From Vicinamibacterales bacterium (lineage in GTDB: Bacteria; Acidobacteriota; Vicinamibacteria; Vicinamibacterales; UBA8438), in contig CATQHX010000061.1 in NCBI GenBank assembly GCA_958296065.1, positions 1 through 62,202 on the forward strand: a stretch of DNA of 62,202 nt, read 5' to 3'. The first letter of the stretch is position 1. Every line of letters starts with the position of its first letter. Under the pieces are notes generated by a model that saw nothing but the letters and a program-made list of their open reading frames with translations, was not told where the DNA came from and ran no database searches. Below are positions 34,012 through 42,432 of the stretch, one piece after another. Position numbers and translations under genes: made by a program.

Positions 34012-34424
34012 GTGCTGCGCCGGACCCCACGGGGTCGACGATCTTCCCCAGATGCCTCGGCGCTCGGCCCGTGCAGGTCCGATCCGGTGTCGCTGCGGGC
34101 CTCGACGGCGATTTCGGTGCTTTCGATCCGTCGCCAGTCCACGAATCCGTCGCCGTCGGCGAGCACCAGCCGCATCTGCCGGTCGAGCTTCTCGAGAGCG
34201 GCGATGGCGTCGCCTACCGTCGGCCCCTGCTCCTGGAGCCGCAGCGCAGCGAGTACCCCGGCGTCGACGGCGCGGCTCTCGCCCGTGCGCGTGTCGATGA
34301 ACAGCGCGCCGCCCGGCTCGGCCCGCGGCGCGTACTCTTCGTTCCGGTAGTTGCAGCGGCTCCGGTCCTTCAGGCGTACCGGGGTTCCTTCGCGTGCGGC
34401 CGCTTCGAAGTCGGCTCTTGTCAT
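34008..34424 (-). CDS. hypothetical protein, first gene of GHKL operon
   Basis: A 138-residue protein starting at ATG 34424 (MTRADFEAAARE); AGGAAG lies about 13 nt upstream, and an earlier in-frame ATG at 34469 is an alternative. It has beta-rich text in the first half ('TPVRLKDRSRCNYRNEEYAP', 'GGALFIDTRTGESRAVDAG') and helices in the second ('VGDAIAALEKLDRQMRLVLA'). No family is recognised. It overlaps the next gene by 4 bp. The CRISPR-like array begins about 160 bp upstream on its 5' side. Confidence 0.6.
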   Translation of the reverse strand: MTRADFEAAAREGTPVRLKDRSRCNYRNEEYAPRAEPGGALFIDTRTGESRAVDAGVLAALRLQEQGPTVGDAIAALEKLDRQMRLVLADGDGFVDWRRIESTEIAVEARSDTGSDLHGPSAEASGEDRRPRGVRRST

Positions 34425-34560
34425 GGCTCTGTCAGCTTCCTGGAGGAGGACTTCCCGCGGTCGGCGCATGCGGGCGTTTCGCTCTCGGGGAGCCCGTTTT
34501 GGGTCCTCCGGCGGCCCCGTACGCCCTTAGAGGGGCCGTGGGCACAAGTACCGCTGTATC

Positions 34561-34580
34561 CCGTGCGCGCACGGTTTTTT
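34561..34580 (+). terminator. palindrome followed by T-run, terminator-like
   Basis: CCGTGCG-CGCACGG is directly followed by a run of seven T on the plus strand. It would stop plus-strand transcription entering from the left, although no plus-strand gene precedes it. Confidence 0.4.
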
Positions 34581-34586
34581 TCGGCA

Positions 34587-34984
34587 GGGGTTCGCGCCCC
34601 GCGCGCGGGGCGGACGGACCTCACCATCATGCTCTTCATCCTGTCGCGGCTTCATCCCCGCGTGGGCGGGACGACCGATACGACAGGCTGAAAAAGCGTT
34701 TGGCCGGGGGCGGGTTCATCCCCGCACGCCCAGGGTGGCCTTCGAGCCAGCGCACTTTCGGACCCACCCGACGGGTTCATCCCCGCACGCGCGCGGCGAA
34801 CTCCGGCCAGACGCCGTTGGCGCCCTGTGTCTCGGGTTCACCCCGGCGCGCGCGGGGCGGACGCGACGTCCCGCTCGAATCGCCGAGCCTTCCGCAGTTC
34901 ACCCCCGCGCGCGCGGGGGTGACTTGGCGGTGTACCGGACCACCATGGTTGCGTCCAGTTCACCCACGCAGCAGGGACCGACCC
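34587..34984 (-). CRISPR. degenerate type I-E-like CRISPR array, seven repeats and six spacers
   Basis: Seven imperfect 29-bp repeats are spaced at 60-64 bp. The conserved TTC of each repeat falls at 34591, 34651, 34715, 34776, 34837, 34898 and 34959, giving intervals of 60, 64, 61, 61, 61 and 61. The core is GGGTTCA(T/C)CCCCGC followed by a GC-rich inverse arm (GCGCGCGGGG), the hairpin pattern of type I-E repeats. A 29-bp repeat plus a 32-bp spacer is the classical I-E geometry. The six spacers are all different. The arms are eroded in the outer repeats, so the array is probably dead. Comparison with known I-E repeats suggests transcription on the minus strand. No cas1/cas2 is nearby; a Cse1 remnant is 11 kb away. 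Confidence 0.75.
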
Positions 34985-35060
34985 TCCTCGACCATCGGCT
35001 GGGTTGTTGCCAAAGCCTTCCGACAGTGGCGAGGTCGAGCTGGGGGCGGTCGCTGCCGCG

Positions 35061-36033
35061 TTATCGGCCCCACGCTGGCCGGCCGCGTTCCCAGCCTCCG
35101 GCCGGGCCCTTGATCCGCCCGGGCCTGTGCGGCGCGATGATTGTCAGGTTGCGGCCGCTGCTGGCCGTTCGCCAGCGCGTCTCCTTGTCCTCGGTTTCCT
35201 CGAACACGAGGACATCGCCGGTGCGTTTGCGGCAGAGTGCCACGGCATACTCCCGCAACGCCCTTGCGCCCGGCCCCTTGTCTCGCAGGTGGCCGTTGAT
35301 CCCCTTCGCCTCGAATTGCTCTTCGGCCTCGCCGGCTGCTATCGTCAGCCGTCGGGGTGTCCCGCCCTGGGTAACGGCTTCGACGACGATGCGGTCGTCT
35401 TCGATTCCCAGGCGTAGGTGCGCGTAGCGCGCCTCAAGCAGCGCCTTCGCGCCTGTCTTCCCGATCTCGCAGTAGCGTCGTTCCTCTCCCGGCGCCAGTC
35501 CCACGAGGCGCTGATGCGCTTCGTTGCCGATCTTGCCGTACGAGACGATCCAGGTCAGTGCCGCCTCGCCGACGACGTCGTGCGGCACCGTGTTGACGGC
35601 AATCTCGAGGCTGACCGGCTCGATCTCGGCCGCCTTGGCGACGTCGTAGACGTCGCGCGCCGGGTGTCGCGTCGCGCGTTTCAGCTTTCCGGCCAAGATC
35701 TGTGCCGTCGACAGCACTGTCTCCTCGCGTCCCTCCACCGGCACCCTTGCGTGGCCGCGCCCGATCTCCGGCTCGTGGGCCCAGACATGTACTTCCTGCC
35801 GGTCGCGCTCTTCCTCCCCCCGCGTGATCGTGAACAGGTTCAGCCGCGGTCTGTACCCGGGTTTTGCACCGAGCCTTTCGAGCTCGGCGTGCAGCCACCC
35901 GTAAGCGGCGCCCTGGAGTTCGGCCAGCTTCGTGCCCTTTGGGACCTGGAGGTCGACGTCGAAGCTCCCGCGGTGTTTCCACCCGGCCGCCAGGACCGTG
36001 CCGCCGCCGATCCGGTATTCAATTCAGAATAGC
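35061..36033 (-). pseudogene. AbiEii-like nucleotidyltransferase, start disrupted
   Basis: The frame from 36033 down reads 'IEYRIGGGTVLAAGWKHRGS', 'FDVDLQVPKG', 'YGWLHAELERLGAKPGYRPR', 'TAQILAGKLKRATRHPARDV' and 'YDVAKAAEIEP'. This is the AbiEii/MNT fold: GGGT helix cap, the DxD catalytic pair (FDVDL) and the 'KLxR...RDxYDV' motif. AbiEii toxins act with AbiEi antitoxins in abortive infection. The frame has no usual start: an ATG four codons upstream is followed by TGA after three codons, immediately before 'IEYRIGGG'. Either the 5' end has been lost or an ATT start is used; an internal GTG at 35744 would lack the catalytic part. No AbiEi-type antitoxin is recognised next to it. Confidence 0.7.
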
Positions 36034-36040
36034 ATTAGTG

Positions 36041-36099
36041 CGGCAGAAACTGCTAGCGAATCAGAAAAATGCGTCCCATGCTTCCAGAAAGAGTTTCTG
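36041..36099. promoter_or_regulatory. divergent promoter region with operator-like inverted repeats
   Basis: CAGAAA-GAG-TTTCTG (36085-36099) is a perfect inverted repeat, and GCAGAAACTGC lies at 36040-36050. Both are in an AT-rich gap between the divergent AbiEii-like gene and the gene at 36119. Confidence 0.55.
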
Positions 36100-36118
36100 A
36101 TCTGGTAGACTTGCCTGC

Positions 36119-36628
36119 ATGGGTGCAGCAAGGCGCGGCAGGCCCCCGGCGCCGGACAGTGAGCAGGCGGTGGTCTCGTTGCGGCTCAGGCGTCCGGATC
36201 TGGAAACTATCGATTGGCTCGTTCTACGGCGTCTGCCCGCAGAGTTCAGGGCTGTCGAGAAGGCGGTCAGGAAGCGCGCGGAGCGCGATGGCAAGGTGTA
36301 CGTCGTGGAGCGGCAGATGGACAAGGCCGTCGAGCGACGGCGGCTTGTCGGCGAGGTTCTGCAACGCGAGCGCCAAGTCGAGGAGGCCCTGACAGTCACG
36401 ATCCGCGCGCCATGCGCGAGCGACGACCCCGCGTGGCAGCCTGAAGTTGACGAATGGATTTCGACGATGCAGGCGCGCCTGACTGAGGAGGCGCCCATCG
36501 GCATACAGGTCGCCCTTGCCAGACGAACGCTGAGCGAGGGAGGCACGCGAGATCGCGAAGCGATCGAGCGAGCGTCTCGTGCCGCCCTCGCCGCGGCGAA
36601 GAGCAAGCCCCAAGGGGAGACGTCTTGA
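36119..36628 (+). CDS. hypothetical helical protein
   Basis: A 169-residue basic, mainly helical protein: 'VVSLRLRRPDLETIDWLVLR' near the N-terminus, then 'AVEKAVRKRAERDGKVYVVE', 'RQMDKAVERRRLVGEVLQRE' and 'EVDEWISTMQARLTEEAP'. No family is recognised. It is divergent from the AbiEii-like gene with inverted repeats between them (36085-36099), the usual layout for a regulator or antitoxin, but no winged helix is obvious. The ATG at 36119 is the first start after those repeats. Confidence 0.6.
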   Translation: MGAARRGRPPAPDSEQAVVSLRLRRPDLETIDWLVLRRLPAEFRAVEKAVRKRAERDGKVYVVERQMDKAVERRRLVGEVLQRERQVEEALTVTIRAPCASDDPAWQPEVDEWISTMQARLTEEAPIGIQVALARRTLSEGGTRDREAIERASRAALAAAKSKPQGETS

Positions 36629-36839
36629 TGTCAACCACTTGGCGCGCCGATTGCCCGCGGCAACGCCGGCGGTCCCGCCTGCTGCAACTTCACCAACCCG
36701 CACCGGGTCGCGGGCGCCACGTCGCGAGTCCCGTTCCCCGACCGGGTCTGGCGCGGTCGCGCCGCCACCGGTGCCGCCAACTCTCACGCGGCACGTAGGG
36801 TGCACGCCGCACAAGCGCTCAGGGAGAGGGGTCGTCCAG

Positions 36840-37112
36840 ATGTCCGCGGTTCCGAGAGATCGATTCATGACACGCGCCGAGGTCGAGGAGCGCACCCGCC
36901 TGGGGCCGACCGTTATCTACCGGAAGATGCGCGCCGGGAAATTTCCCGAACCCTTCCAGGTCGGCCCCAAGTCGGTTCGATGGTCGGAACGCGAGATCGA
37001 AGCATGGGCTGCTGCTCTCCCGCGCTCCCACGGCGACGGAATCCACCGTGCTGGCAAGAAGACACGCGAACGCGACCCCAGTGACGAAGCCGCAGATGAG
37101 GGGACGCGGTGA
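36840..37112 (+). CDS. AlpA-type helix-turn-helix regulator, copy 2
   Basis: A 90-residue protein with the AlpA/MerR-like HTH: 'RFMTRAEVEERTRLGPTVIY', 'GKFPEPFQVGPKSVRWSERE' and 'IEAWAAALPRS', followed by a charged tail. GGGAGAGGGG lies about 8 nt before the ATG at 36840. It is 150 bp from, and convergent with, the island integrase, which AlpA proteins typically control as excision factors. The tail 'GKKTRERDPSDEAADEGTR' is probably disordered. Confidence 0.85.
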   Translation: MSAVPRDRFMTRAEVEERTRLGPTVIYRKMRAGKFPEPFQVGPKSVRWSEREIEAWAAALPRSHGDGIHRAGKKTRERDPSDEAADEGTR

Positions 37113-37262
37113 CCGGAGCGCAAGACCTGGATCGACTCCCGGGCGCCGGACGGCCTCGTCCCCTCTAGCCCGACCATCGTCGCCGGAGGCTCCGACTGCC
37201 GCCCGACCGGGCGTGACCAGGAGTCTGCACCGTTCTACGGCGCAGGCGACGTCGGGTTCTTG

Positions 37263-38450
37263 CTATCTGCCCCGCAGCCGCACCACCTTCGCGCCGCCGC
37301 CGGTCACATACGCGCCCCACTGGTCCATGAGCTGACGGCGCTTGTCGAACAGGTCCGACCTCGCATAGCTCCGCTCGACGGCGGACCCCACCGCGTGCGC
37401 CAGCGCCATCTCCGCGACGGCGTGCGGCACGCTGGTCCGCTCGCTCGCCCAGGAACGGAAGCTGCTCCTGAAGCCGTGCACGACCGTCCGATCGGCCAGG
37501 CCCGTGTCCCGCAACAGCTTGGTTAGCGTCATGTTGCTCAGCGGCCTGCCCGGCTTCGACGGCGACGGGAAGACCAGGTCGGACCGCTCGCGCTGCAGCG
37601 GCCGAACCGACTCGAGCACGGCCAGCGCCGCGTCGGAGAGCGGGATCCGGTGCTCGACGCCGCTCTTCGTCCGCTCGCCCGGGATGCGCCACTCTCGCTC
37701 CTCAATGTCGACCTCGTCCCACCTGGCGCCCCGCACCTCGCCGGAACGGCAGGCGGTAAGCACGGTGAACCGCAGGCACGCCTTCGCGGGCAGCGACGCG
37801 CGCGACGTCTCGACGGTCTCCAGCGCGCTGGCGACCTCCCGGTACGGCAACGCCTTGTAGTGCTCCTCAATGGTCGGCATCGTGGGCAGCGCCCCGTCGA
37901 TCGCCTCGCCGGCGACGTTGATCTCGACGAAGCCGTGCGCCTGCGCCCAGGCCAGCACGGCGCGGATGCGGCCGCGCAGCTTGCGCGCGATGTCCAGCTT
38001 GCGTCCCCAGATGGGCGACAGGACGCGCAGTACGTCTTCGCGGCCGATCCGGTCCACGGGCATGTCGGCGAGGACGGGGAAGGCGTGGCGTTCGAGCTGC
38101 TGCATCCAGTTGGCGGCGGTCTTCTCGCTCCGCCACCGCGGGCGGTTGGCCTCGTGGGTCTTGACCGCCGCTTTGCGAAACGTCAGCGCCTGCGCCTTGC
38201 GCTTTGCGGCCAGCGGATCGCGCCCCTCGGCGATGGCGACGCGGTTGGCGAATGCGCGCTGGCGGGCCTTTGCCAGCGGGACCAGCGTCGCGCTGCCCAG
38301 TCCGATGTCGCGCCGCTTGCCGTTGATGACGACCCGTTGCACCCAGCTCTTCGAGCCGCCGGGGGCGATGTTGAGGAACAGGGTTTCGCCGTCGCCGTAT
38401 CTGCCCGGCTTCGACAGCGCCCGCACCATCGCGACCGTCAGCCGTCCCAT
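37263..38450 (-). CDS. int: P4-type tyrosine integrase of the island
   Basis: A 395-residue site-specific recombinase. The N-terminal DUF4102-type arm-binding domain (about 1-85, 'YGDGETLFLNIAPGGSKSW') is followed by a SAM-like core-binding domain (about 95-180) and the catalytic domain with Arg235 ('TACRSGEVRGARW'), His325 and Arg328 ('HGFRSSFRSW'), His352 and the nucleophile Tyr362 ('VERSYARSDL'). All catalytic residues are present and the frame is intact. The ATG at 38450 is chosen because homologues start just before 'LTVAMVRAL'. The gene lies beside tRNA-Leu, whose 3' end is the probable attachment site, so the island extends leftwards from 38626. Confidence 0.95.
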   Translation of the reverse strand: MGRLTVAMVRALSKPGRYGDGETLFLNIAPGGSKSWVQRVVINGKRRDIGLGSATLVPLAKARQRAFANRVAIAEGRDPLAAKRKAQALTFRKAAVKTHEANRPRWRSEKTAANWMQQLERHAFPVLADMPVDRIGREDVLRVLSPIWGRKLDIARKLRGRIRAVLAWAQAHGFVEINVAGEAIDGALPTMPTIEEHYKALPYREVASALETVETSRASLPAKACLRFTVLTACRSGEVRGARWDEVDIEEREWRIPGERTKSGVEHRIPLSDAALAVLESVRPLQRERSDLVFPSPSKPGRPLSNMTLTKLLRDTGLADRTVVHGFRSSFRSWASERTSVPHAVAEMALAHAVGSAVERSYARSDLFDKRRQLMDQWGAYVTGGGAKVVRLRGR

Positions 38451-38626
38451 CTGCGCCCTCCGTTTTCCCACATCGGCCGTAGAACCCGCTTCCCACACAT
38501 TTTCCCACACGCAATGTGGGAAACACGGGGAACTGCGGGGAACGAGCGAAACCCTATGCCGTCCACAAGTACCTGGCATCGTAGCAGGTTAGGGGATTTC
38601 TGGGAATGGTGGGCGAAGGAGTTTAG
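38451..38626. other. putative attachment region between integrase and tRNA-Leu
   Basis: It contains CTTCCCACACATTTTCCCAC and a nearby inverse AATGTGGGAAA (38489-38524), probable arm-binding repeats for the integrase, and it ends at the tRNA 3' end. The other attachment copy is not seen in the window, so the left island end is presumably beyond position 1. Confidence 0.6.
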
Positions 38627-38712
38627 TGCCGAGGGTGGGGATCGAACCCACACGGCCCTCACGGGCCACGGGATTTTAAGTCCCGAGTGTCTACCAGTTC
38701 CACCACCTCGGC
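38627..38712 (-). tRNA. tRNA-Leu (anticodon TAA)
   Basis: An 86-nt gene with acceptor arms GCCGAGG/CCTCGGC, a D-loop GGTAGAC segment, the anticodon loop CTTAAAA (TAA) on stem GGGA/TCCC, a long variable arm (GTGGCCCGTGAGGGCCGT) typical of class II tRNAs, and the T-loop GGTTCGATCCC. CCA is not encoded. It is used as the integration site of the island. Confidence 0.95.
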
Positions 38713-38938
38713 ATCGGCCGCCCGGCGGTCGCCGGGCCGGCTGGAATGGTACCGTCACCCGACAGGTGACCGCCAGCGTTCAGCAAGTCTCGCCCGACTT
38801 CGCGCCGGAATGCCGGTGCGCGCCGAAGCCTGTGAAGTCCGGGATACGGCGGCCGATCGCGAATCCGCACGCCTCGACGCCGCGGGCGCTGGCTGCCGGC
38901 CGCCTTCGTGACCGGCTGGCTGTCAGGGCATCGTGGTT

Positions 38939-40603
38939 CTATGGTCCGCCGACGACGACTGTCACGCCGGTACTGGCGCGCGACGCGCGCTGCGCGCGGT
39001 CGAACTCGATCAGTGCGCGCTGGTAGTCGAGGATCGCGCGCAACTCCAGCTCCTGAGCGGCGGCCAGCTCGCGCTGCATCTGGACGACCAGGTAGTTGGT
39101 CGACAGCCCGACCTCGAACTTGATCTCCTCCGCTCGAAGCTGCTCCTCCGCGAGCTCCCGGGCGACGGCGGCAGCCTGGATGCTCTCCTGGATCGCTTCT
39201 ATCTGGAGCGCGGCATTGGTCACCTCGCCCACGATCTGGATCTCGACCCATTCGAGCTGGACCTCGTTCTGCCGAAGCTCCAGCCGCGCCCGCTCGTAGG
39301 CGGCCTCGTCCGCGCTCCGACCCAGCGGGTAGCTCATCTGGACCTGGAAGCTCCAGATCGGGTAGTCCGCCCCGACGATGTCGCCGACCGCGTCCCGGTA
39401 GCCACCCGGGATCACCTCTCCCCCGCCCCCCAGGATCTGCTCGAACGTGCTCCCGGAAGGCAACAGCCGGGGACCGCCCTGGCCGGTCAACTGATAGTTT
39501 CCGATCAGATCGAGAGCGGGAAGCCTGCTGTTCCGCAGGTTCTCGGCCGTGGCGTTGTTGCCGTCGATCCGGCGCCGCACCCGGGCGATGTCGGTGCGCC
39601 GGTCGAGCGCCGTTCGGATCGCTCCCTCAAGGTCGATCGGCATCGCATCCGTCCGCGGCTCGTCCGTCGGGTTGATCTCCGCGTTCCACAGCTCGTCCGT
39701 CCTGCCGTCGACGATGAGCAGCTTGAGAGCCAGCTCGTTGGTTCGCAGCACGCGAACCGCCTCGGCCAGCGACTGCCGCCGCAGCGCGGCTTCCGCCCGC
39801 GCCTGCACGACCTCGATCTCCCCTACCATGCCGATCTCGACACGCACGCGATTGTCGCGCACGAGTAGCTCGGCCAGCTCCAGCGACTGTCGCTGCACCT
39901 CGACGGCCGCGCGCGCATGGACCAGCTCCCAGTACGCCAGCCGGACGTCGGCGAGCGTGTTGACGATGGTCTCCTCCAGGTCGAGGTCGGAGATATCGCG
40001 GTCGATGCGGGAAACGACCAGTTGCGTCCGCTCATTGTCGGTTCGGAAGCCCCGCAGTAGCGGCTGCGTGTACGTCAGGCTCGCGGTCGCGGCAAGGCTC
40101 GGATTGAAGTTCGTGAACGTGTTGGTCGACTCCAGGCGGTTGCTGTTCCAGGTCACGTCGTACCGCCCGCCACCCCACCTCACCCGCTGGCTGACGCCGA
40201 CATCGTAGCTGCCCTGATCGGTGACGATGGATGCGCCGCCGAGCCCGCCGCCGTCGAGCAGCGAGCGGCTGGGCTGGGTGGCCTGATTGAGGCCGAAGCC
40301 GGAGGCCGCCAGGGGCAGAAACGCCGCGTTGGCAGTGGCGACCTGCACGTCCCGCACGAGCGGACTGATGCGCTGGACAGCGATCTGACGGTTGCGTTCG
40401 AAGGCTCGCTCGACCGCATCGGCAAGGGTGAGATCGAATCGCCGTATCGCCCGAGCGTCCTCTCCGGCCCGGTGCGCAGCTCTGGCGACTGCACCGGGGA
40501 ACGTGGCTTCGAACGGCTGAGCCTGCTCAGCGCGTGCCGTCGGAAACGTCGATGCGGCAACGACCAACCCGACCACGAAGAAGGTGCGAACCCAACTCGG
40601 CAC
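38939..40603 (-). CDS. TolC-family outer membrane efflux protein
   Basis: A 554-residue outer-membrane channel of the OEP family. Residues 1-25 are a signal peptide ending TARA. Two OEP repeats follow, with the typical helical coiled-coil text 'LADAVERAFERNRQIAVQR' in the first and 'ALDRRTDIARVRRRIDGNNA' and 'QIEAIQESIQAAAVARELAE' in the second; strand segments such as 'SLAATASLTYTQPLLRGF' form the barrel. The length is usual. No RND or MFP partner genes are adjacent. It is the first chromosomal gene after the tRNA, on the same strand as the tRNA. Confidence 0.92.
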   Translation of the reverse strand: MPSWVRTFFVVGLVVAASTFPTARAEQAQPFEATFPGAVARAAHRAGEDARAIRRFDLTLADAVERAFERNRQIAVQRISPLVRDVQVATANAAFLPLAASGFGLNQATQPSRSLLDGGGLGGASIVTDQGSYDVGVSQRVRWGGGRYDVTWNSNRLESTNTFTNFNPSLAATASLTYTQPLLRGFRTDNERTQLVVSRIDRDISDLDLEETIVNTLADVRLAYWELVHARAAVEVQRQSLELAELLVRDNRVRVEIGMVGEIEVVQARAEAALRRQSLAEAVRVLRTNELALKLLIVDGRTDELWNAEINPTDEPRTDAMPIDLEGAIRTALDRRTDIARVRRRIDGNNATAENLRNSRLPALDLIGNYQLTGQGGPRLLPSGSTFEQILGGGGEVIPGGYRDAVGDIVGADYPIWSFQVQMSYPLGRSADEAAYERARLELRQNEVQLEWVEIQIVGEVTNAALQIEAIQESIQAAAVARELAEEQLRAEEIKFEVGLSTNYLVVQMQRELAAAQELELRAILDYQRALIEFDRAQRASRASTGVTVVVGGP

Positions 40604-40770
40604 GATGTCCCTCCCATACTCGGCAGTGCGCGTGGCAGCAGGGACAATACGCGCCGGGCATGCTGGTCATTACGGCGGGACTGCGCCGACTGGAACTGCC
40701 GAGGGGTGGGGATCGACGCATCGGCCGACGCGCGGGCGCCTGAAGACCGTTGGGCGCAAGAGGCTGCGGG

Positions 40771-42432
40771 TCAGACCCGGGCCGGCGCGCCTCTGCTGCC
40801 GCGATACGCGGCCAGCGCCCAGGCGAACAGCCCCCCGACGCCAATCAGCGTCAGCGCCAGATTGACGATCCAGCCGATGAGCGGCAGGTTGACGGCGACG
40901 AAGACGGCGAGCAAGCCGACCAGCAGGGCCAGCGCCGGCCCGCGGGCGCCGCGCGGGCCGAGCAGCGTGCGGCCGAGGAAGAGCGCGATCGGGATCTTCG
41001 CCAGGTAGATCCCCAGTGCCCAGAGCGCGAGCGCGACGAGCGCCAGCGGCAGGCCGACCAGCGTCAGGCCGGCGATGAGCGCGGCGACCGGCGTGGCGAC
41101 GACGCAGAGGAATCCGACGCCGAGCGTCCTCAGCACCGCCGGAGGCGTCCCGAACCGGACTGCCGCGGCGCCCGGGGCCGCCCACAGGAACAGCCAGCCC
41201 GTCAGGAGGGCCGCGACCAGCCAGACCGACTGGCGGCGGTAGAACGATCCGGTCAGGTAGCGGCTCGGCGAGCTCTCTTCATCCCAGGAACGCACCACCG
41301 GCTCGGCGGTAAGCGTCGCAGCGGGATCGATCTGCAGGACGTTCGTATCGGGGATCCGCACGGTCAGCGTCCCGCCGACGCGACTCCCTGGTCCGACCGC
41401 GACGCGACGGGCACTGGCGTAGACGTTTCCCTGCACCGCGCCGGTGACGTCGACGCGATACCCGGCGGCCCGCACGCCGCGATCCACGCTGCCCTCGACG
41501 GTCAAGGTATTGCTGAAGCTGGCGACGCCGCCGCCGATGCGGCTGCCCCCGGCGAGGCGGGTGGCCTGTGAGAACGCATAGAAGCTGCCGTCCACCTCGC
41601 CCTGTACCGTGACGAACTGGCTGGATACGAAAACGGAGCCGCCTACGTCGCCCGGCAGGTCCACGGACTGCGCCCACGCGATCACGTTGCCGTGCACCGT
41701 GCCGCGGATGACGACGCTCTGCCCGCCGGCGATGAGGTCACCGGTCACGACGCCGTCGACGAGCACCCGCTCTCCCCGGGCGACGAGCGTGTCGTCGACC
41801 ATCTCGCCGGCCGGGACCACCACGTCGTCTTCCGACGACCTGCTCACGAAGGCCTCCGCGGGAACCGCGACGGCGAGCACTATCGCCAGCAGCGCCGGCA
41901 CCGCTCGCCGCGCACTGCCAGAGAGGGCCGGCACGGCGAGAAGCAGCAGAAGCAACGCCGCAACGGTCTGCCCTGCCGCTGTCACCATCGACGTGAGCGG
42001 CAATCCGTCGAAGACCACGCCGGCGCCCAGGGTCATCCCGGTGAACAGCCACGGCAGGCGGCCGGACGGATGGAAGGGACTGATCCACTCCAGCGAAGGC
42101 GGAAGCTGCCACGCGATGGGAGCTCCCACCAACCACGCCACCGCGGCCACGACGACGGATACCGCGACAGTCAGCGGCGCCAGCCCCCACCAGCGGTCAC
42201 CGGGCGCGGCAGCGCCGGCGTGCGAAACCACTACGTCCGACGCGACGCTCGATTCGTCGAGCGCGCGCTCGTGAAGCGCCTCCACGAGCAGGCCCCGCTC
42301 GGCGTGCAACTCCGCCAGCGCGGCGCGGCAGGCTGCGCAACGGCCAACGTGCGCCAGGGCGGACGCCGCAGCGGGCGCGTCCAGCTCTTCATCCGCCAGC
42401 AACATCAGAGTCGATTCGTCGGGACACGTCAT
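40771..42432 (-). CDS. zf-HC2 anti-sigma domain fused to a bactofilin-like membrane protein
   Basis: A 553-residue protein. Residues 1-50 are an anti-sigma zinc finger (zf-HC2; 'HVGRCAACRAAL' with the HxxxCxxC pattern). Membrane segments lie around 85-105 and 155-195. Residues 205-365 form a beta-helical polymer-forming region with repeated turns ('VLVDGVVTGDLIAGGQSVVI', 'GSVFVSSQFVTVQGEVDGSF'). Four hydrophobic segments close the protein (about 405-540). The ATG overlaps the TGA of the sigma factor gene by 4 bp, so it is the cognate membrane-bound anti-sigma factor. The beta-helical domain suggests it senses or scaffolds the envelope, which is an inference. Confidence 0.88.
   Translation of the reverse strand: MTCPDESTLMLLADEELDAPAAASALAHVGRCAACRAALAELHAERGLLVEALHERALDESSVASDVVVSHAGAAAPGDRWWGLAPLTVAVSVVVAAVAWLVGAPIAWQLPPSLEWISPFHPSGRLPWLFTGMTLGAGVVFDGLPLTSMVTAAGQTVAALLLLLLAVPALSGSARRAVPALLAIVLAVAVPAEAFVSRSSEDDVVVPAGEMVDDTLVARGERVLVDGVVTGDLIAGGQSVVIRGTVHGNVIAWAQSVDLPGDVGGSVFVSSQFVTVQGEVDGSFYAFSQATRLAGGSRIGGGVASFSNTLTVEGSVDRGVRAAGYRVDVTGAVQGNVYASARRVAVGPGSRVGGTLTVRIPDTNVLQIDPAATLTAEPVVRSWDEESSPSRYLTGSFYRRQSVWLVAALLTGWLFLWAAPGAAAVRFGTPPAVLRTLGVGFLCVVATPVAALIAGLTLVGLPLALVALALWALGIYLAKIPIALFLGRTLLGPRGARGPALALLVGLLAVFVAVNLPLIGWIVNLALTLIGVGGLFAWALAAYRGSRGAPARV

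Noticed and set aside
34561..34580. Terminator-like palindrome with seven T beside the CRISPR-like array, considered as the array terminator
   Set aside because: The T-run is on the plus strand, whereas the array and nearby genes are inferred to be transcribed from the minus strand. It is listed only as terminator-like.
36119..36628. AbiEi-type antitoxin for the AbiEii-like gene
   Set aside because: The protein is divergent rather than in an operon with the toxin, and no winged-helix or AbiEi C-terminal pattern can be seen.
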